Of a DNA stretch of 64,000 bases, positions 51,850 to 60,441 are shown piece after piece. The stretch comes from Palsa-513 sp036510225 (GTDB lineage: Bacteria > Actinomycetota > Thermoleophilia > Solirubrobacterales > Solirubrobacteraceae): positions 124,001-188,000 of the forward strand of contig DATCEH010000125.1 in assembly GCA_036510225.1 (NCBI GenBank), written 5' to 3'. Position 1 is the stretch's first letter. Each line of letters starts with the position of its first letter. The notes below the pieces were generated by a model, which was given only the letters and a program-made list of their open reading frames with translations, had not been told where the DNA came from and made no database searches. A program made the position numbers and the translations under genes.

Positions 51850-52598
51850 AGGGCGGCGACCTCCCGGGCCAGCGCGACGTACGCCACGGAGCCGGCGCAG
51901 TATGGGTCGTGGACGGTCACCGGGACGCCGAAGCTCGGTGCCTCGCTGATCCGGATGTTACGGGGGATGACGGTGTCGAAGAGCAGCTCGGGAAAATGCT
52001 GGCGGACCTCGGCGGCGACGTCCTGGCCGAGGCGCGTACGGCTGTCGTACATCGTCAGCAGCATGCCGCCGACGGTGAGCTGCGGATTGAGGTCGCGCTG
52101 GACGATCGCCACGGTCTCGAGCAGCGCGGCCAGACCCTCGAGGGCGTAGTACTCGGCCTGGACGGGGACGATCAGCTTGTCGGCGGCGACCAGCGCGTTC
52201 ACGGTCAGCGGCCCGAGCGACGGCGGGCAGTCGAGTAGGACGAAGTCGAAGCGGTCGCCGAGCGTCCGCAGCGCGTCACGCAGGATGTTCTCCGAGCCGC
52301 GGATCCGCGGCAGCTCGACGTTGGCGCCGGCGAGGCCCGCGCCCGCCGGAATCAGCGAGAGGCCCTCGACGCTCGTGGGGTGGATCGCGGCGGCCACTTC
52401 GCAGGCGCCGCCCAGCACGTCGTAGACGCTCGGCCGGAGCGCCCGCGCCATGCCGAGTCCGACCGTCGCGTTGGCCTGCGGATCGACGTCGATCAGGAGC
52501 GTGCGGTAGCCGGCCTCGGCGATGCAGGCGGCGAGGTTGACAGCGGTCGTCGTCTTCCCCACCCCGCCCTTCTGGTTCGCGACAGCGAAGATCGTCAC
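51846..52598 (-). CDS. parA: Chromosome-partitioning ATPase ParA/Soj
   Basis: 250 residues. Deviant Walker A KGGVGKTTTAVN at residue 10, Walker A' LLIDVDPQANATVGLG and Walker B FVLLDCPPSLGPLTVNAL. Start GTG 52598 (VTIFAVANQKGG) matches family length; longer frames upstream are not coding. The window is the standard parAB pair with ParB downstream. Confidence 0.96.
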   Translation of the reverse strand: MTIFAVANQKGGVGKTTTAVNLAACIAEAGYRTLLIDVDPQANATVGLGMARALRPSVYDVLGGACEVAAAIHPTSVEGLSLIPAGAGLAGANVELPRIRGSENILRDALRTLGDRFDFVLLDCPPSLGPLTVNALVAADKLIVPVQAEYYALEGLAALLETVAIVQRDLNPQLTVGGMLLTMYDSRTRLGQDVAAEVRQHFPELLFDTVIPRNIRISEAPSFGVPVTVHDPYCAGSVAYVALAREVAAL

Positions 52599-52629
52599 GT
52601 CGCCAACCTTACGGCCGCAGCAGGCCGCT

Positions 52630-52648
52630 CGGGTTGCGCCGCAACCCG
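52630..52648. promoter_or_regulatory. 19-bp palindrome upstream of parA
   Basis: Perfect arms CGGGTTGCG / CGCAACCCG around one central base, 31 nt upstream of the parA start in the 126-bp gap between rsmG and parA. A plausible operator or part of the parA leader hairpin; no T-run follows. Confidence 0.5.
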
Positions 52649-52724
52649 GCGCGCTGCCGACGCGGTTCCCCCACCCCGAACGGGCCGGCCACCTGCGCAT
52701 TGTTGCTGCCGAGCTGCATGACCC

Positions 52725-53453
52725 TCAAGCTGAGACTCCTAGCGGGCGTTTGCTGGCGATTCCCGGCCGGCGCGGGAAACGCGCCGGCGTCGGCCCAACC
52801 TTCACGTAGACATGGAGGTGGTGTTCCTGGCTCCCAGGATAGGGCTCGCTGCGGACCGGCGGGCGGCTCTCGAGGCCGAGCTCCATCGCCGCACGGTCCG
52901 CGGCCGACTCCGCTGCGAGATCGCGGTGCCCGCGCCACGCGACGAGGGCACCGCCGACGCGCAGGAGCGGTGCGGCGTACTCGCAGAGGACCGCCAGCGG
53001 GGCGACCGCGCGCGCCGTGACGACGTCCTGCTCGAGCCCGCCTGGATCCCAGGCCTCGACCCGCCCCACCACGACCGTGGCGTTGCCCACCCCCGCGGCC
53101 GAGCACGCCCGCCGGAGGAACTCGGAGCGCCGCGACGAGCTCTCCAGCAGCCAAACGCCGGCCCGCGGCAGCGCCACGGCGAGCGGGATCCCCGGAAACC
53201 CAGCACCTGACCCGATGTCGGCGATTTGCGACGCCGAGCCGACGACCTCGAGATCGAGAGCGGTGAGCGAGTCGGCGAGATGCACATCGACGGCCGCGCG
53301 CGCCGCGGTCACCGCGGAGGGTGCGTGCGGGTCGGTCGAGAGGACCTCCAGGAGGCAGCGCAGCTGTCCGAGCTGGCTGTCGCCGAGCCCGTGCCGTGCC
53401 GCGAGCGCCGCCAGTCGGCGGGATACCGCGTCCGAGTCGGTGGGGCCGCTCAC
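52725..53453 (-). CDS. rsmG: 16S rRNA (guanine-527-N7)-methyltransferase RsmG (GidB)
   Basis: 242 residues. SAM-dependent rRNA methyltransferase: LADSLTALDLEV, SAM loop ADIGSGAGFPGIPLAVALP, LLESSSRRSEFLRRA, VVVGRVEAWD and DVVTARAVAPLAVLCEYAAPLL. GTG start overlaps the LAGLIDADG-like gene's stop (GTGA). Standard position between parA and jag in actinobacterial origin regions. Confidence 0.95.
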   Translation of the reverse strand: MSGPTDSDAVSRRLAALAARHGLGDSQLGQLRCLLEVLSTDPHAPSAVTAARAAVDVHLADSLTALDLEVVGSASQIADIGSGAGFPGIPLAVALPRAGVWLLESSSRRSEFLRRACSAAGVGNATVVVGRVEAWDPGGLEQDVVTARAVAPLAVLCEYAAPLLRVGGALVAWRGHRDLAAESAADRAAMELGLESRPPVRSEPYPGSQEHHLHVYVKVGPTPARFPRRPGIASKRPLGVSA

Positions 53454-53806
53454 GCCCGCCGCCGCGCGCGGGCGATGAAGTCGGCATAGCGGTCACACAT
53501 CGCCGTCATCCGTTGCGCCGCGTAGTCGTCCAGTTCAGGAGTCAGGGCGGCCTCGAGGACCGGGAGGACGTCTTCGACCAGGGCCGGGCCGCGAGCCATC
53601 CACTGGTAGTAGCTGCGTCCGTCGTGACCGTACGGGCCGTACAGCTTCGTCCGCGGAAAGCGGTTGACGAGCCAGGAGAAGAGGGCCGCGTGGCGCGTGT
53701 GCATGCGCAGCGTGATCTGCGGCTGCTTGCCGTCGCCCCCGAACGACCCTTCGCCGATCAGGATCCCCACGACGACGCCCTGCTCGAACTCGCTGAGGGT
53801 CTCCAC
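53450..53806 (-). CDS. Small LAGLIDADG-type homing-endonuclease-like protein
   Basis: 118 residues. FEQGVVVGILIGEGSFGGDG is a single LAGLIDADG helix with its acidic residue (GILIGEGS, E18), followed by strand/helix pattern ITLRMHTRHAALFSWLVNRF and YGPYGHDGRSYYQWMARG. A single motif implies a homodimer if active. The gene lies in frame with and overlapping rsmG (GTGA), not inside an intron or intein, so it may be a domesticated regulator or nuclease. Confidence 0.75.
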   Translation of the reverse strand: METLSEFEQGVVVGILIGEGSFGGDGKQPQITLRMHTRHAALFSWLVNRFPRTKLYGPYGHDGRSYYQWMARGPALVEDVLPVLEAALTPELDDYAAQRMTAMCDRYADFIARARRRA

Positions 53807-53837
53807 GCGTCAGATCGTCGCAGCATGGGCCGGATCT

Positions 53838-53866
53838 TGTTTCACCGTCATGAAAAACGTGAAACG
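53838..53866. promoter_or_regulatory. parS: parS-like half-sites (degenerate parS candidate)
   Basis: TGTTTCAC (53838-53845) and GTGAAACG (53859-53866) are the two halves of the ParB site TGTTTCACGTGAAACA but are separated by 13 bp; the second region read on the minus strand, CGTTTCACGTTTTTCA, matches the 16-bp consensus at about 11 positions. It lies in the 82-bp gap between the LAGLIDADG-like and jag genes, within 3 kb of parAB. Location supports a ParB site, sequence only partly. Confidence 0.45.
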
Positions 53867-53888
53867 TGGTTGGGGCGGGGCGACGACC

Positions 53889-54395
53889 TCAGGGCGTCGC
53901 GGGGCCACGGGCGGCGACGGTGACGACGAGGCGGCGTTCCGGCTCGTCTCCTTCGCTGTGCGTGTCGACGCCTCCCCGTTCCCGCAGGAACTCGTGGACG
54001 AACCGCCGCTCGGCCGCCGACATCGGCTCGAGCTCGACCGCCGCGCCGGTCCGCGTCGCGGCGGACGCCGCATCCTCCGCCTGCCCCCGCAGGGCGATCT
54101 CGCGACGCTCGCGGTATCCCGCGGCGTCGATCACGACCCGCGGGCCGCCGGGTCCCCGGCGCAGGACCATGCGCTGCGCGAGGTGCTGAACGGCCTCGAT
54201 CGTCTGCCCACGGCGGCCGATGAACCGCCCGAGGTCGGATCCCTCGAGCGTGCCGCTCAGTAGGCCGTCCCCCTCGACGACGACGACCCGGGCGTCGAGA
54301 TCCATCGCCTCCACGAGCGTCTCCAGGAGGTCTTCGAGCTCCTCCGCGGGGTCGAGCTCCTCCTCCGCGGAGGACTTCCCGTTTCCGGCCCTCAC
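53889..54395 (-). CDS. jag: Jag/KhpB RNA-binding protein (KH and R3H domains)
   Basis: 168 residues. KH domain with the GxxG-type loop GRFIGRRGQTIEAVQHL, then an R3H domain with ELEPMSAAERRFVHEFLRERGGVDTHS (the R-x3-H core is R-F-V-H). Short acidic N-terminus; the Jag_N domain is absent. GTG overlaps the yidC stop (GTGA). It is the SpoIIIJ-associated protein and its position next to yidC is conserved. Confidence 0.93.
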   Translation of the reverse strand: MRAGNGKSSAEEELDPAEELEDLLETLVEAMDLDARVVVVEGDGLLSGTLEGSDLGRFIGRRGQTIEAVQHLAQRMVLRRGPGGPRVVIDAAGYRERREIALRGQAEDAASAATRTGAAVELEPMSAAERRFVHEFLRERGGVDTHSEGDEPERRLVVTVAARGPATP

Positions 54396-55711
54396 CGTCG
54401 CCTACCCGAGCGCTTCTTCTTCTTGCGTGGCGGCGGCGGCGGCGCCGCCCCTCGAGCACGCGGCGCGGCGGCGTCCTTTCCGTCCCCGGCGTCCGCGGAG
54501 CCCTTCGGCTGCGCCTTGGCGGCCGGCCGGGCCTTCGCGGCGGGCCGGGCCTTGGTGGCGCCCGTACCCGCAGACGCCGTCTTCGCCGGCGCGGGCTTTC
54601 CTGCCGAGGCCTTCGCGGCTGCGGGTTTCGCGGCTGCGGGCTTGGCGGCATCCTTCCCCGCCGACTCCTCCGCCGAACCAGCGCGAGGAGTTCTCCCCGC
54701 GGGGCGCTTCGTCTCCGTGGCGCCCGATCCCGTCTTCCGGGCCCCGCCCGACGAGTTCGCGCGTCCCGCACCCCTCTTCGCTGGGGCATCCGCGCGGCTC
54801 TCTCCGGTCACCGCGGTGCGCGCCGCGTCGCGGGTCGCCGTGAGCCGCGCGAGGAGGCCCTGGGAAGCCGCCTTCTCGGGCGCAGCCTCGATCTCCGCCT
54901 TCTCCCGCCCGCCGCGTCCGGCACTGGGAATCGGTGTGGCCACGATCGGCGCGGCACGCTTTCGGACGATGTACTGCTGGCCGACCGTCCACAGGTTCGT
55001 CGTGATCCAGTAGACGATCAGGCCGGCCGGGAAGCGGGCGATGAAGATCGAGAAGACGAACGGCAGACCGAGCATCAACATCCGCTGGTTCTTGTCGACC
55101 GTCGCCGTCGTGAGCAGGCTCGAGACGAGCTGCGAGCCGACATACAGGACGATCAAAACGGCGAGCACGGCTCCGGACGCTGCGCTGGTGATGTCGGGGA
55201 TGAACAGGAACTTCCCCGAATGCGCCGCCAGGAGATGCCCGTTGACCGAGATCGACCCACAGCTCGTCTTCGAGATCGCCGTCTGGCCCGTGATCCCGGC
55301 CGTCTTCAGCGCGGCCCCGCAGATGTGCTGTTTGAGGTCGACCCGCAGCATGTAGAACAGCGACAGGAAGACCGGCAGCTGGAGGACGAGGGGCAGGCAC
55401 GATCCGAACGGGTTGACCTCGTTCTCCTTGTAGAACTTCATCATCTCTTCGTTCAGGCGCTGCTTGTCGTCCTTGTAGCGCTTCTGCAGCACCTTGAGCT
55501 CCGGGCCAAGGGCCTGCAGCTTCGCCATCGAGGAGAACTGCTTCAGCGTCAGAGGCACCAGGGCGGCGCGCACGACGATCGTCAGGCCGATGATCGCCAA
55601 CCCCCAGCTCCCGCCGGTGATGTGGGCGTGGATGAAGACGAGGATCGTCTCGAACACCTTGATCAGGGGTCCGAAGGCGTCCTGGATGACGTTTGCGAAG
55701 ATCGTCGGCAT
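54392..55711 (-). CDS. yidC: Membrane protein insertase YidC (Oxa1 family) with long Ala/Lys tail
   Basis: 439 residues. Oxa1 core (residues 20-260): GLAIIGLTIVVRAALVPLT with the conserved hydrophilic-groove arginine, KYKDDKQRLNEEMMKFYKE-like coiled region, LQLPVFLSLFYML, and the C-terminal helices ending ITTNLWTVGQQY. An extra ~60-residue periplasmic insert sits at 145-185. After residue 270 a ~170-residue Ala/Lys/Pro-rich tail ends KKKKRSGRRR, likely ribosome- or RNA-binding. ATG overlaps the yidD stop by one base. Confidence 0.95.
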   Translation of the reverse strand: MPTIFANVIQDAFGPLIKVFETILVFIHAHITGGSWGLAIIGLTIVVRAALVPLTLKQFSSMAKLQALGPELKVLQKRYKDDKQRLNEEMMKFYKENEVNPFGSCLPLVLQLPVFLSLFYMLRVDLKQHICGAALKTAGITGQTAISKTSCGSISVNGHLLAAHSGKFLFIPDITSAASGAVLAVLIVLYVGSQLVSSLLTTATVDKNQRMLMLGLPFVFSIFIARFPAGLIVYWITTNLWTVGQQYIVRKRAAPIVATPIPSAGRGGREKAEIEAAPEKAASQGLLARLTATRDAARTAVTGESRADAPAKRGAGRANSSGGARKTGSGATETKRPAGRTPRAGSAEESAGKDAAKPAAAKPAAAKASAGKPAPAKTASAGTGATKARPAAKARPAAKAQPKGSADAGDGKDAAAPRARGAAPPPPPRKKKKRSGRRR

Positions 55712-55992
55712 CAGCGTGGTGATCGATCGGGCGGGCGGTCGCCGGCGGTCGCCGGGGCGCGGAAGAGTCGCTGCGCCGAGACCGGGTCGAAGCCACCGTG
55801 ACTGAAGGGGTTGCAGCGCAGCACCCGCCACCCGGTGAGCAGCAGTCCCCTGAGTATGCCGAACTCCCGAACAGCCTGCGCGGCGTAGCGCGAGCAGGTC
55901 GGCTCGTACTTGCAGTGCCGGGGGGTCGCGGGCGAGACCACCTTCTGATAGGCGCTGATCGACCCGAGCACCACCGCGCGAAGCGGCCTCAT
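55711..55992 (-). CDS. yidD: Membrane protein insertion efficiency factor YidD
   Basis: 93 residues. The DUF37 signature AYQKVVSPATPRHCKYEPTC followed by CSRYAAQAV and GWRVLRCNPFSHGGFDPV is unmistakable. ATG 55992 overlaps the rnpA stop. Helps YidC insert proteins. Confidence 0.96.
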   Translation of the reverse strand: MRPLRAVVLGSISAYQKVVSPATPRHCKYEPTCSRYAAQAVREFGILRGLLLTGWRVLRCNPFSHGGFDPVSAQRLFRAPATAGDRPPDRSPR

Positions 55993-56384
55993 GACGCTGA
56001 ACCCGCGGGGCGCAGGCCCGATTTCGCGAGCAGCTCGCCGACCGCCGCCTGGATCCCCCGCAGGCCCTCGGACGCGGCGAGCTCGCGGGACGGCGGCCGG
56101 GCCACGACGACCACGTCGTACCCGGCCCAAGCGCTGGCCTGGCGCTCGCCGAAGGCCTCGCGCAGAAGCCGCTTCACGCGATTGCGCTCCACTGCGCCGC
56201 CGACCTTGCGCCCAACGGACAGGCCGAGCCGCGGGAGGTCTGCGTCAGCGCGCGGAAAGGCGTACAGCACCAGATACTTGTTCGCCACCGAACGGCCCTG
56301 GCGGTAGACGCGGTCGAACTCGGCGCTCCGCGACAGACGGCCCGCGGTACGGCTCCGAGTACCGGCGTACCGGCGCTCCGTCAC
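55989..56384 (-). CDS. rnpA: Ribonuclease P protein component
   Basis: 131 residues. FDRVYRQGRSVANKYLVLYAF and GLSVGRKVGGAVERNRVKRLLREAF, the conserved RNR motif region that binds RNase P RNA. Tail after residue 105 is typical. GTG start (VTERRYAGTRS); ends overlapping yidD by 4 nt. Confidence 0.96.
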   Translation of the reverse strand: MTERRYAGTRSRTAGRLSRSAEFDRVYRQGRSVANKYLVLYAFPRADADLPRLGLSVGRKVGGAVERNRVKRLLREAFGERQASAWAGYDVVVVARPPSRELAASEGLRGIQAAVGELLAKSGLRPAGSAS

Positions 56385-56386
56385 GC

Positions 56387-56521
56387 TCAGACCGTGAGGC
56401 GCTTGCGGCCCTTCGAACGGCGCCGCTTGAGCGTCAACTGCCCGGCGCGCGTCTGCATGCGGGCACGAAACCCGTGGGCACGGGCGCGCTTGCGCTTCTT
56501 CGGTTGGTATGTCCGCTTCAT
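56387..56521 (-). CDS. rpmH: 50S ribosomal protein L34
   Basis: 44 residues, MKRTYQPKKRKRARAHGFRA start and GRKRLTV end. It is 2 nt from rnpA and leads the minus-strand rpmH-rnpA-yidD-yidC operon. Confidence 0.98.
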   Translation of the reverse strand: MKRTYQPKKRKRARAHGFRARMQTRAGQLTLKRRRSKGRKRLTV

Positions 56522-56565
56522 CAGGGTGCCGGTCGCCGGCCCGGGGGGTCCGTGCGAGGGGAGAG

Positions 56566-56571
56566 AGTATA
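56566..56571 (-). promoter_or_regulatory. Likely -10 box for rpmH operon
   Basis: TATACT on the minus strand, 45 nt from the rpmH ATG, gives a ~37-nt leader. The -35 is not obvious. The 234-bp rpmH-dnaA gap also contains an A/T-rich GTTGCTATATTCG at 56661-56673 that could serve dnaA or unwinding. Confidence 0.5.
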
Positions 56572-56755
56572 GACGCCGCCCCTGCCCAGACGCCGCCCCG
56601 CGGGCGTCCGGTGTTTTTCCCGGCAAATGCGCCCTGGCCCCCGCGGGACCCCCCAACCCCGTTGCTATATTCGCCGCCGCCCGGGGCGTGACGCACGCCC
56701 CTCTCGCAATTGAGCTCGACGCCGGACCCGCAGGGGAGGCTTTCGCGAGTCACAA

Positions 56756-58084
56756 ATGGACCCTCACGATGCATGGAACCGGGTTCGCGGGGAGCTCCGC
56801 GCAGCCGTCGGCGAGCGGACCTACAGCCTCTGGTTGGAGCCCCTGCGCTGCGATGGGCTCGAAGATGGGACGCTTCGCCTGAGCGGCCCACCGCAGGTCT
56901 CGGCGTGGGCCGCGGACCGCCTCGGCGAGGTGATCGCGCGCGCCGTCACCGACGTGCTCGGGCCGGGCGTCCGGGTACAGGTTCTCGGGGCTCGGGCACC
57001 GGCGGACCACCCGGCGGAGCCAGAGCCGCCCGACCTCTCGGGCTCCGAGACCCTCAACCCGAAGTACAACTTCGAGCAGTTCGTGATCGGCGCGTCCAAC
57101 CGCCTCGCGCACGCTGCGTCGCTCTCGGTGGCCGAGCTCCCCGCGCAGGCCTACAACCCGCTGTTCATCTACGGACCGCCGGGGCTCGGCAAGACCCACC
57201 TGCTCCACTCGATCGGCAACTACGTCCGCGCGTTCGGTGGTGGTCTGACGGTTCGCTACACAACCGTCGAGGCCTTTACCAACGAGTTCGTGTCAGCGCT
57301 CGGCGGCGGGGTCTCCGGCAAGCACGACTTCAAGCGGCGCTTTCGCGGCGTCGACGTCCTGCTGATCGACGACATCCAGTTCCTCGAGCGCAAGGCCGCG
57401 ACCGAGCAGGAGCTCTTCCACACCTTCAACGCCCTCTACGACGCCGGCAGCCAGTTGGTCATCACCTCCGACCGGACCCCCGGCGACCTTGCCCAGCTCG
57501 AGGACCGCCTGCGCGAACGCTTCCAGGCCGGCCTGGTCACCGACATCGGACGCCCCGACTACGCCACACGGCTGGCGATCCTGCGTAAGCGTGCGGCGCA
57601 TGACGGGATCACCATCGACGACCGCGCCCTGACCGAGATCGCAACCAGCGTCGCCAGCAACGTCCGCGCGCTCGAGGGAGCGCTGATCCGCGTTATCGCA
57701 TACGCATCGCTGACCGGACACGAGCCGACCCCGTCGCTCGCGGCAGAGGTCATCGAGCGGCTCGGTCTGCGCAGCCAGCGCGCGGCCACGCCGACGATCG
57801 CCAACATCCAGGACGCGATCTGCGCCTACTTCTCGGTCTCCCGCGACGAGCTCCTCTCGCGATCGCGCACCCAGCGTCTCGCCTGGCCCCGGCACGTCGC
57901 GATCTACCTCGCCCGAGAGCTCACCGACCACTCGCTGCCCGTGATCGGCCGCGAGTTCGGTGGCCGCGACCACTCCACCGTGCTCAACGCGTGCAAACGC
58001 GCCGCCGCGCATCTCGCTGCCGACCCAAAGGCGTACAGCGCGATCGAGCGGTTGACAGCCGACCTACGAGCGCCGCCCACTTGA
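56756..58084 (+). CDS. dnaA: Chromosomal replication initiator protein DnaA
   Basis: 442 residues. Domain I 1-75 (WLEPLRCDGLEDGTL), short linker, AAA+ domain III with Walker A GPPGLGKTHLLH, Walker B LLIDDIQFLERK, sensor 1 LVITSDRTP, and DNA-binding domain IV with the DnaA signature REFGGRDHSTVLNA. Domain II is short. Start ATG chosen because upstream frames are blocked. It follows the divergent rpmH operon and precedes a DnaA-box-containing spacer. Confidence 0.98.
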   Translation: MDPHDAWNRVRGELRAAVGERTYSLWLEPLRCDGLEDGTLRLSGPPQVSAWAADRLGEVIARAVTDVLGPGVRVQVLGARAPADHPAEPEPPDLSGSETLNPKYNFEQFVIGASNRLAHAASLSVAELPAQAYNPLFIYGPPGLGKTHLLHSIGNYVRAFGGGLTVRYTTVEAFTNEFVSALGGGVSGKHDFKRRFRGVDVLLIDDIQFLERKAATEQELFHTFNALYDAGSQLVITSDRTPGDLAQLEDRLRERFQAGLVTDIGRPDYATRLAILRKRAAHDGITIDDRALTEIATSVASNVRALEGALIRVIAYASLTGHEPTPSLAAEVIERLGLRSQRAATPTIANIQDAICAYFSVSRDELLSRSRTQRLAWPRHVAIYLARELTDHSLPVIGREFGGRDHSTVLNACKRAAAHLAADPKAYSAIERLTADLRAPPT

Positions 58085-58215
58085 CAGTCGCTCGGTCCCT
58101 CGCGGGACGCTCTCGACAGCGACTCCACACGCTGTCCCCCCCACGTGCGAGCATAGCCCGGTCTATCCCCGTATCCACAGCTTCTGAGACTTCTACTCCG
58201 AGCAGTCAGGCATCA
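58085..58215. other. dnaA-dnaN spacer, candidate origin region
   Basis: 131 bp without a gene. GTATCCACA at 58171-58179 differs from the DnaA box TTATCCACA at one base; CTATCCCCG beside it (58163-58171) is a weaker match and the CTGTCCCCC at about 58132 weaker still. One good box is less than a normal origin holds, so this is a candidate only. Confidence 0.4.
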
Positions 58216-59325
58216 GTGAAAATCTCCCTTTCGACAGCGGCGTTTCTGCGGCACCTGCAGACGGCCTCCCGCGTCGCCTCGACACGCAGCGCGATCCAGG
58301 CGCTCTCAGGGATCAAGATCGCGGCTAGCGCGGATGGCGTCGAGATGCTCGCGACCGACATGGAGATGGGCCTGCGCCTGACCCTCGACGCCGAGGTCAA
58401 GCGCCCGGGCCAGGTCGTCCTCCCGGCTCGCCTGATGCTCGACGTCGCCCGCGCGCTTCCCGGTGCCGAGGTCTCGCTGGAGCTGCGCGACGCAGAGCAG
58501 GATGTCGAGATCGTCTCGGGCCCGACCACCTTTCACATCCGCACGCTCCGAGCAGACGACTTCCCGCCACTGCCGGAGCTTGCCGGCGACGCCGACGTCA
58601 CGGTGCCCGCCACGGCCTTCATCGAGACGATCGCCAAGGTCGCCCGGTCGGCGTCGCGCGATGAGACCAGACCGATTCTCACCGGGATCCTCGTCTCCGC
58701 CTCGGCCTCCGAGCTGCGCATGGTCGCGACGGACTCCTACCGTCTCAGCGTCAAGGAGACGGTCCTCGACGAACCACTCGCTCGGCCGTTCGAGGCCAAC
58801 GTCCCGGCTCGCGCGCTCCAGGAGCTGGTGCGGATCGCCGGGCAGGTCGAGCTCCAAACGCTCACGGTGAGCCCCCGGCAGAACCAGATCGTGTTCAGCT
58901 TCGACGGCGTCGTGCTGTCGTCGCGGCTGATCGATGGTCAGTTCCCGAACTATCGCCAGCTCCTGCCCGAGCGCTCAGAGCACGAACTCCGCTTGGCGCG
59001 CGAGGAGCTGACCGACGTCGTCCGCCGGATCAGCCTGCTCGCCCAGAAGAACGCCCCCGTGCGCCTGGCCTTCGCGCCGGGTGAGGTGACCGTCTCGGCC
59101 CGGACCCCGGACGTCGGCGAGGCCAGCGAAGCCCTACCGGTCCCGTTCCAGGGCGAGCCGTTCGACATCGGCTTCAACCCCGACTTCCTCCGCGACGGGC
59201 TCGAGAGCGTCGAGTCCGACGAGCTGATCCTGAAGCTCACCAGCCCGCTCCGCCCCGGCCTGATCGAGTCGGCCGACGGAAGTGGCTTCGTCTACCTGGT
59301 CATGCCGATCAGGTTGAACGTCTGA
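58216..59325 (+). CDS. dnaN: DNA polymerase III sliding clamp, beta subunit
   Basis: 369 residues, three clamp domains. Signs: VKISLSTAAFLRHLQTASR start, FHIRTLRADDFPPLPEL, RPILTGILVSASASELRMVATDSYRLSV, and the C-terminal YLVMPIRLNV, which matches the family's terminal MPMRL. GTG 58216 chosen by this N-terminus; longer frames run into dnaA. Confidence 0.97.
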   Translation: MKISLSTAAFLRHLQTASRVASTRSAIQALSGIKIAASADGVEMLATDMEMGLRLTLDAEVKRPGQVVLPARLMLDVARALPGAEVSLELRDAEQDVEIVSGPTTFHIRTLRADDFPPLPELAGDADVTVPATAFIETIAKVARSASRDETRPILTGILVSASASELRMVATDSYRLSVKETVLDEPLARPFEANVPARALQELVRIAGQVELQTLTVSPRQNQIVFSFDGVVLSSRLIDGQFPNYRQLLPERSEHELRLAREELTDVVRRISLLAQKNAPVRLAFAPGEVTVSARTPDVGEASEALPVPFQGEPFDIGFNPDFLRDGLESVESDELILKLTSPLRPGLIESADGSGFVYLVMPIRLNV

Positions 59326-59337
59326 GCGCAGCGGGAA

Positions 59338-60441
59338 ATGCGCGTCGAGCGCCTGCAGCTGCGCGACTTCCGATCCTACGAGAACGCAGCCGTCACGCTG
59401 GGTCCCGGGCTGACGGTGATCCACGGGCCAAACGGCGCCGGCAAGACGAACCTGCTCGAGGCGCTCTACTTCGGCTGCACCGCGCGCTCCTGTCGGACGA
59501 CCAACGAGCGGGAGGTCGTCCGCTTCGGGGCGCCGGCGGCGCGAGTCGTCGTCGACGGTTGCGACCGGGACGGCGGCCACCAGCTGACGGTCGGATTCGA
59601 GCCGGGCGAGCCGAAGCGGATAACCGCCGACGGGGCCCCGGTGCAGCGACTGCTCGACGCCCCCCACCGTCCGCTGATCTGCGTCTTCCTACCGGATCGC
59701 CTCGAGCTCGTGAAGGGGCCACCAGGTCTGCGGCGGGCCCACCTCGACCAGGTGGTGGCCGGCCTCTGGCCCGCCCGGTCGGCGACCCGCAGGGCCTACG
59801 CGCAGGCGCTCGTGCAGCGAAACGCCCTGATCTCGAGGGTCCGATCGGGAGCGTCCGGCCGTGACGCGATCGCCGCGTGGGATCTCGAGCTCGCGACCCA
59901 CGGCGTCGCGCTGCGCGATGACCGCGCGGCCGCGACGGCCGCGATCGCGGACCGCTTCGAGCGCCACGCGGAGGGCCTTGGCCTGGGTGGCCCGGCGACC
60001 GTCTCGTACCGGCCGCGGACGCGGGCCGCAACGGCCGCGGAGCTGGCCTCCGAGCTGGCCGATCGCCTCCCGCTGGACCTCGACCGCGGGTTCACGGGCC
60101 ATGGGCCGCACCGGGACGACCTGCTCCTGCGCGGCGAGGGACGCGAGCTGCGGGTGTATGGGTCCCAGGGGCAGCAGCGCCTGGCCCTGCTCGCGCTGTT
60201 GCTCGCCGAGCGCGACGCCCTTGCCGCCGAGCGAGCCCGCCCGCCGCTCGTCCTGCTCGACGACGTGATGAGCGAGCTCGACCACGATCGCCGCGAGCGC
60301 CTGGCTGACGAGCTGCGGGCCGGCGGGCAGGCGGTCATCACCACGACCGACCTCGACCATGTCCCGGGGGCCCGGGGCGGGAAGGTCGCCCGCGTGGCCG
60401 TCACGCGGGGCTCCGTCCTCTGCGAGGCCGTCGCGGCTTGA
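59338..60441 (+). CDS. recF: DNA replication/repair protein RecF
   Basis: 367 residues. Walker A GPNGAGKTNLLEAL at residue 30, RVERLQLRDFRSYEN start, signature YGSQGQQRLALLALLLAE and Walker B PLVLLDDVMSELDHDRR. ATG 12 nt after dnaN. Loads RecA at gaps. Ends overlapping the dciA start (TTGA). Confidence 0.96.
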   Translation: MRVERLQLRDFRSYENAAVTLGPGLTVIHGPNGAGKTNLLEALYFGCTARSCRTTNEREVVRFGAPAARVVVDGCDRDGGHQLTVGFEPGEPKRITADGAPVQRLLDAPHRPLICVFLPDRLELVKGPPGLRRAHLDQVVAGLWPARSATRRAYAQALVQRNALISRVRSGASGRDAIAAWDLELATHGVALRDDRAAATAAIADRFERHAEGLGLGGPATVSYRPRTRAATAAELASELADRLPLDLDRGFTGHGPHRDDLLLRGEGRELRVYGSQGQQRLALLALLLAERDALAAERARPPLVLLDDVMSELDHDRRERLADELRAGGQAVITTTDLDHVPGARGGKVARVAVTRGSVLCEAVAA

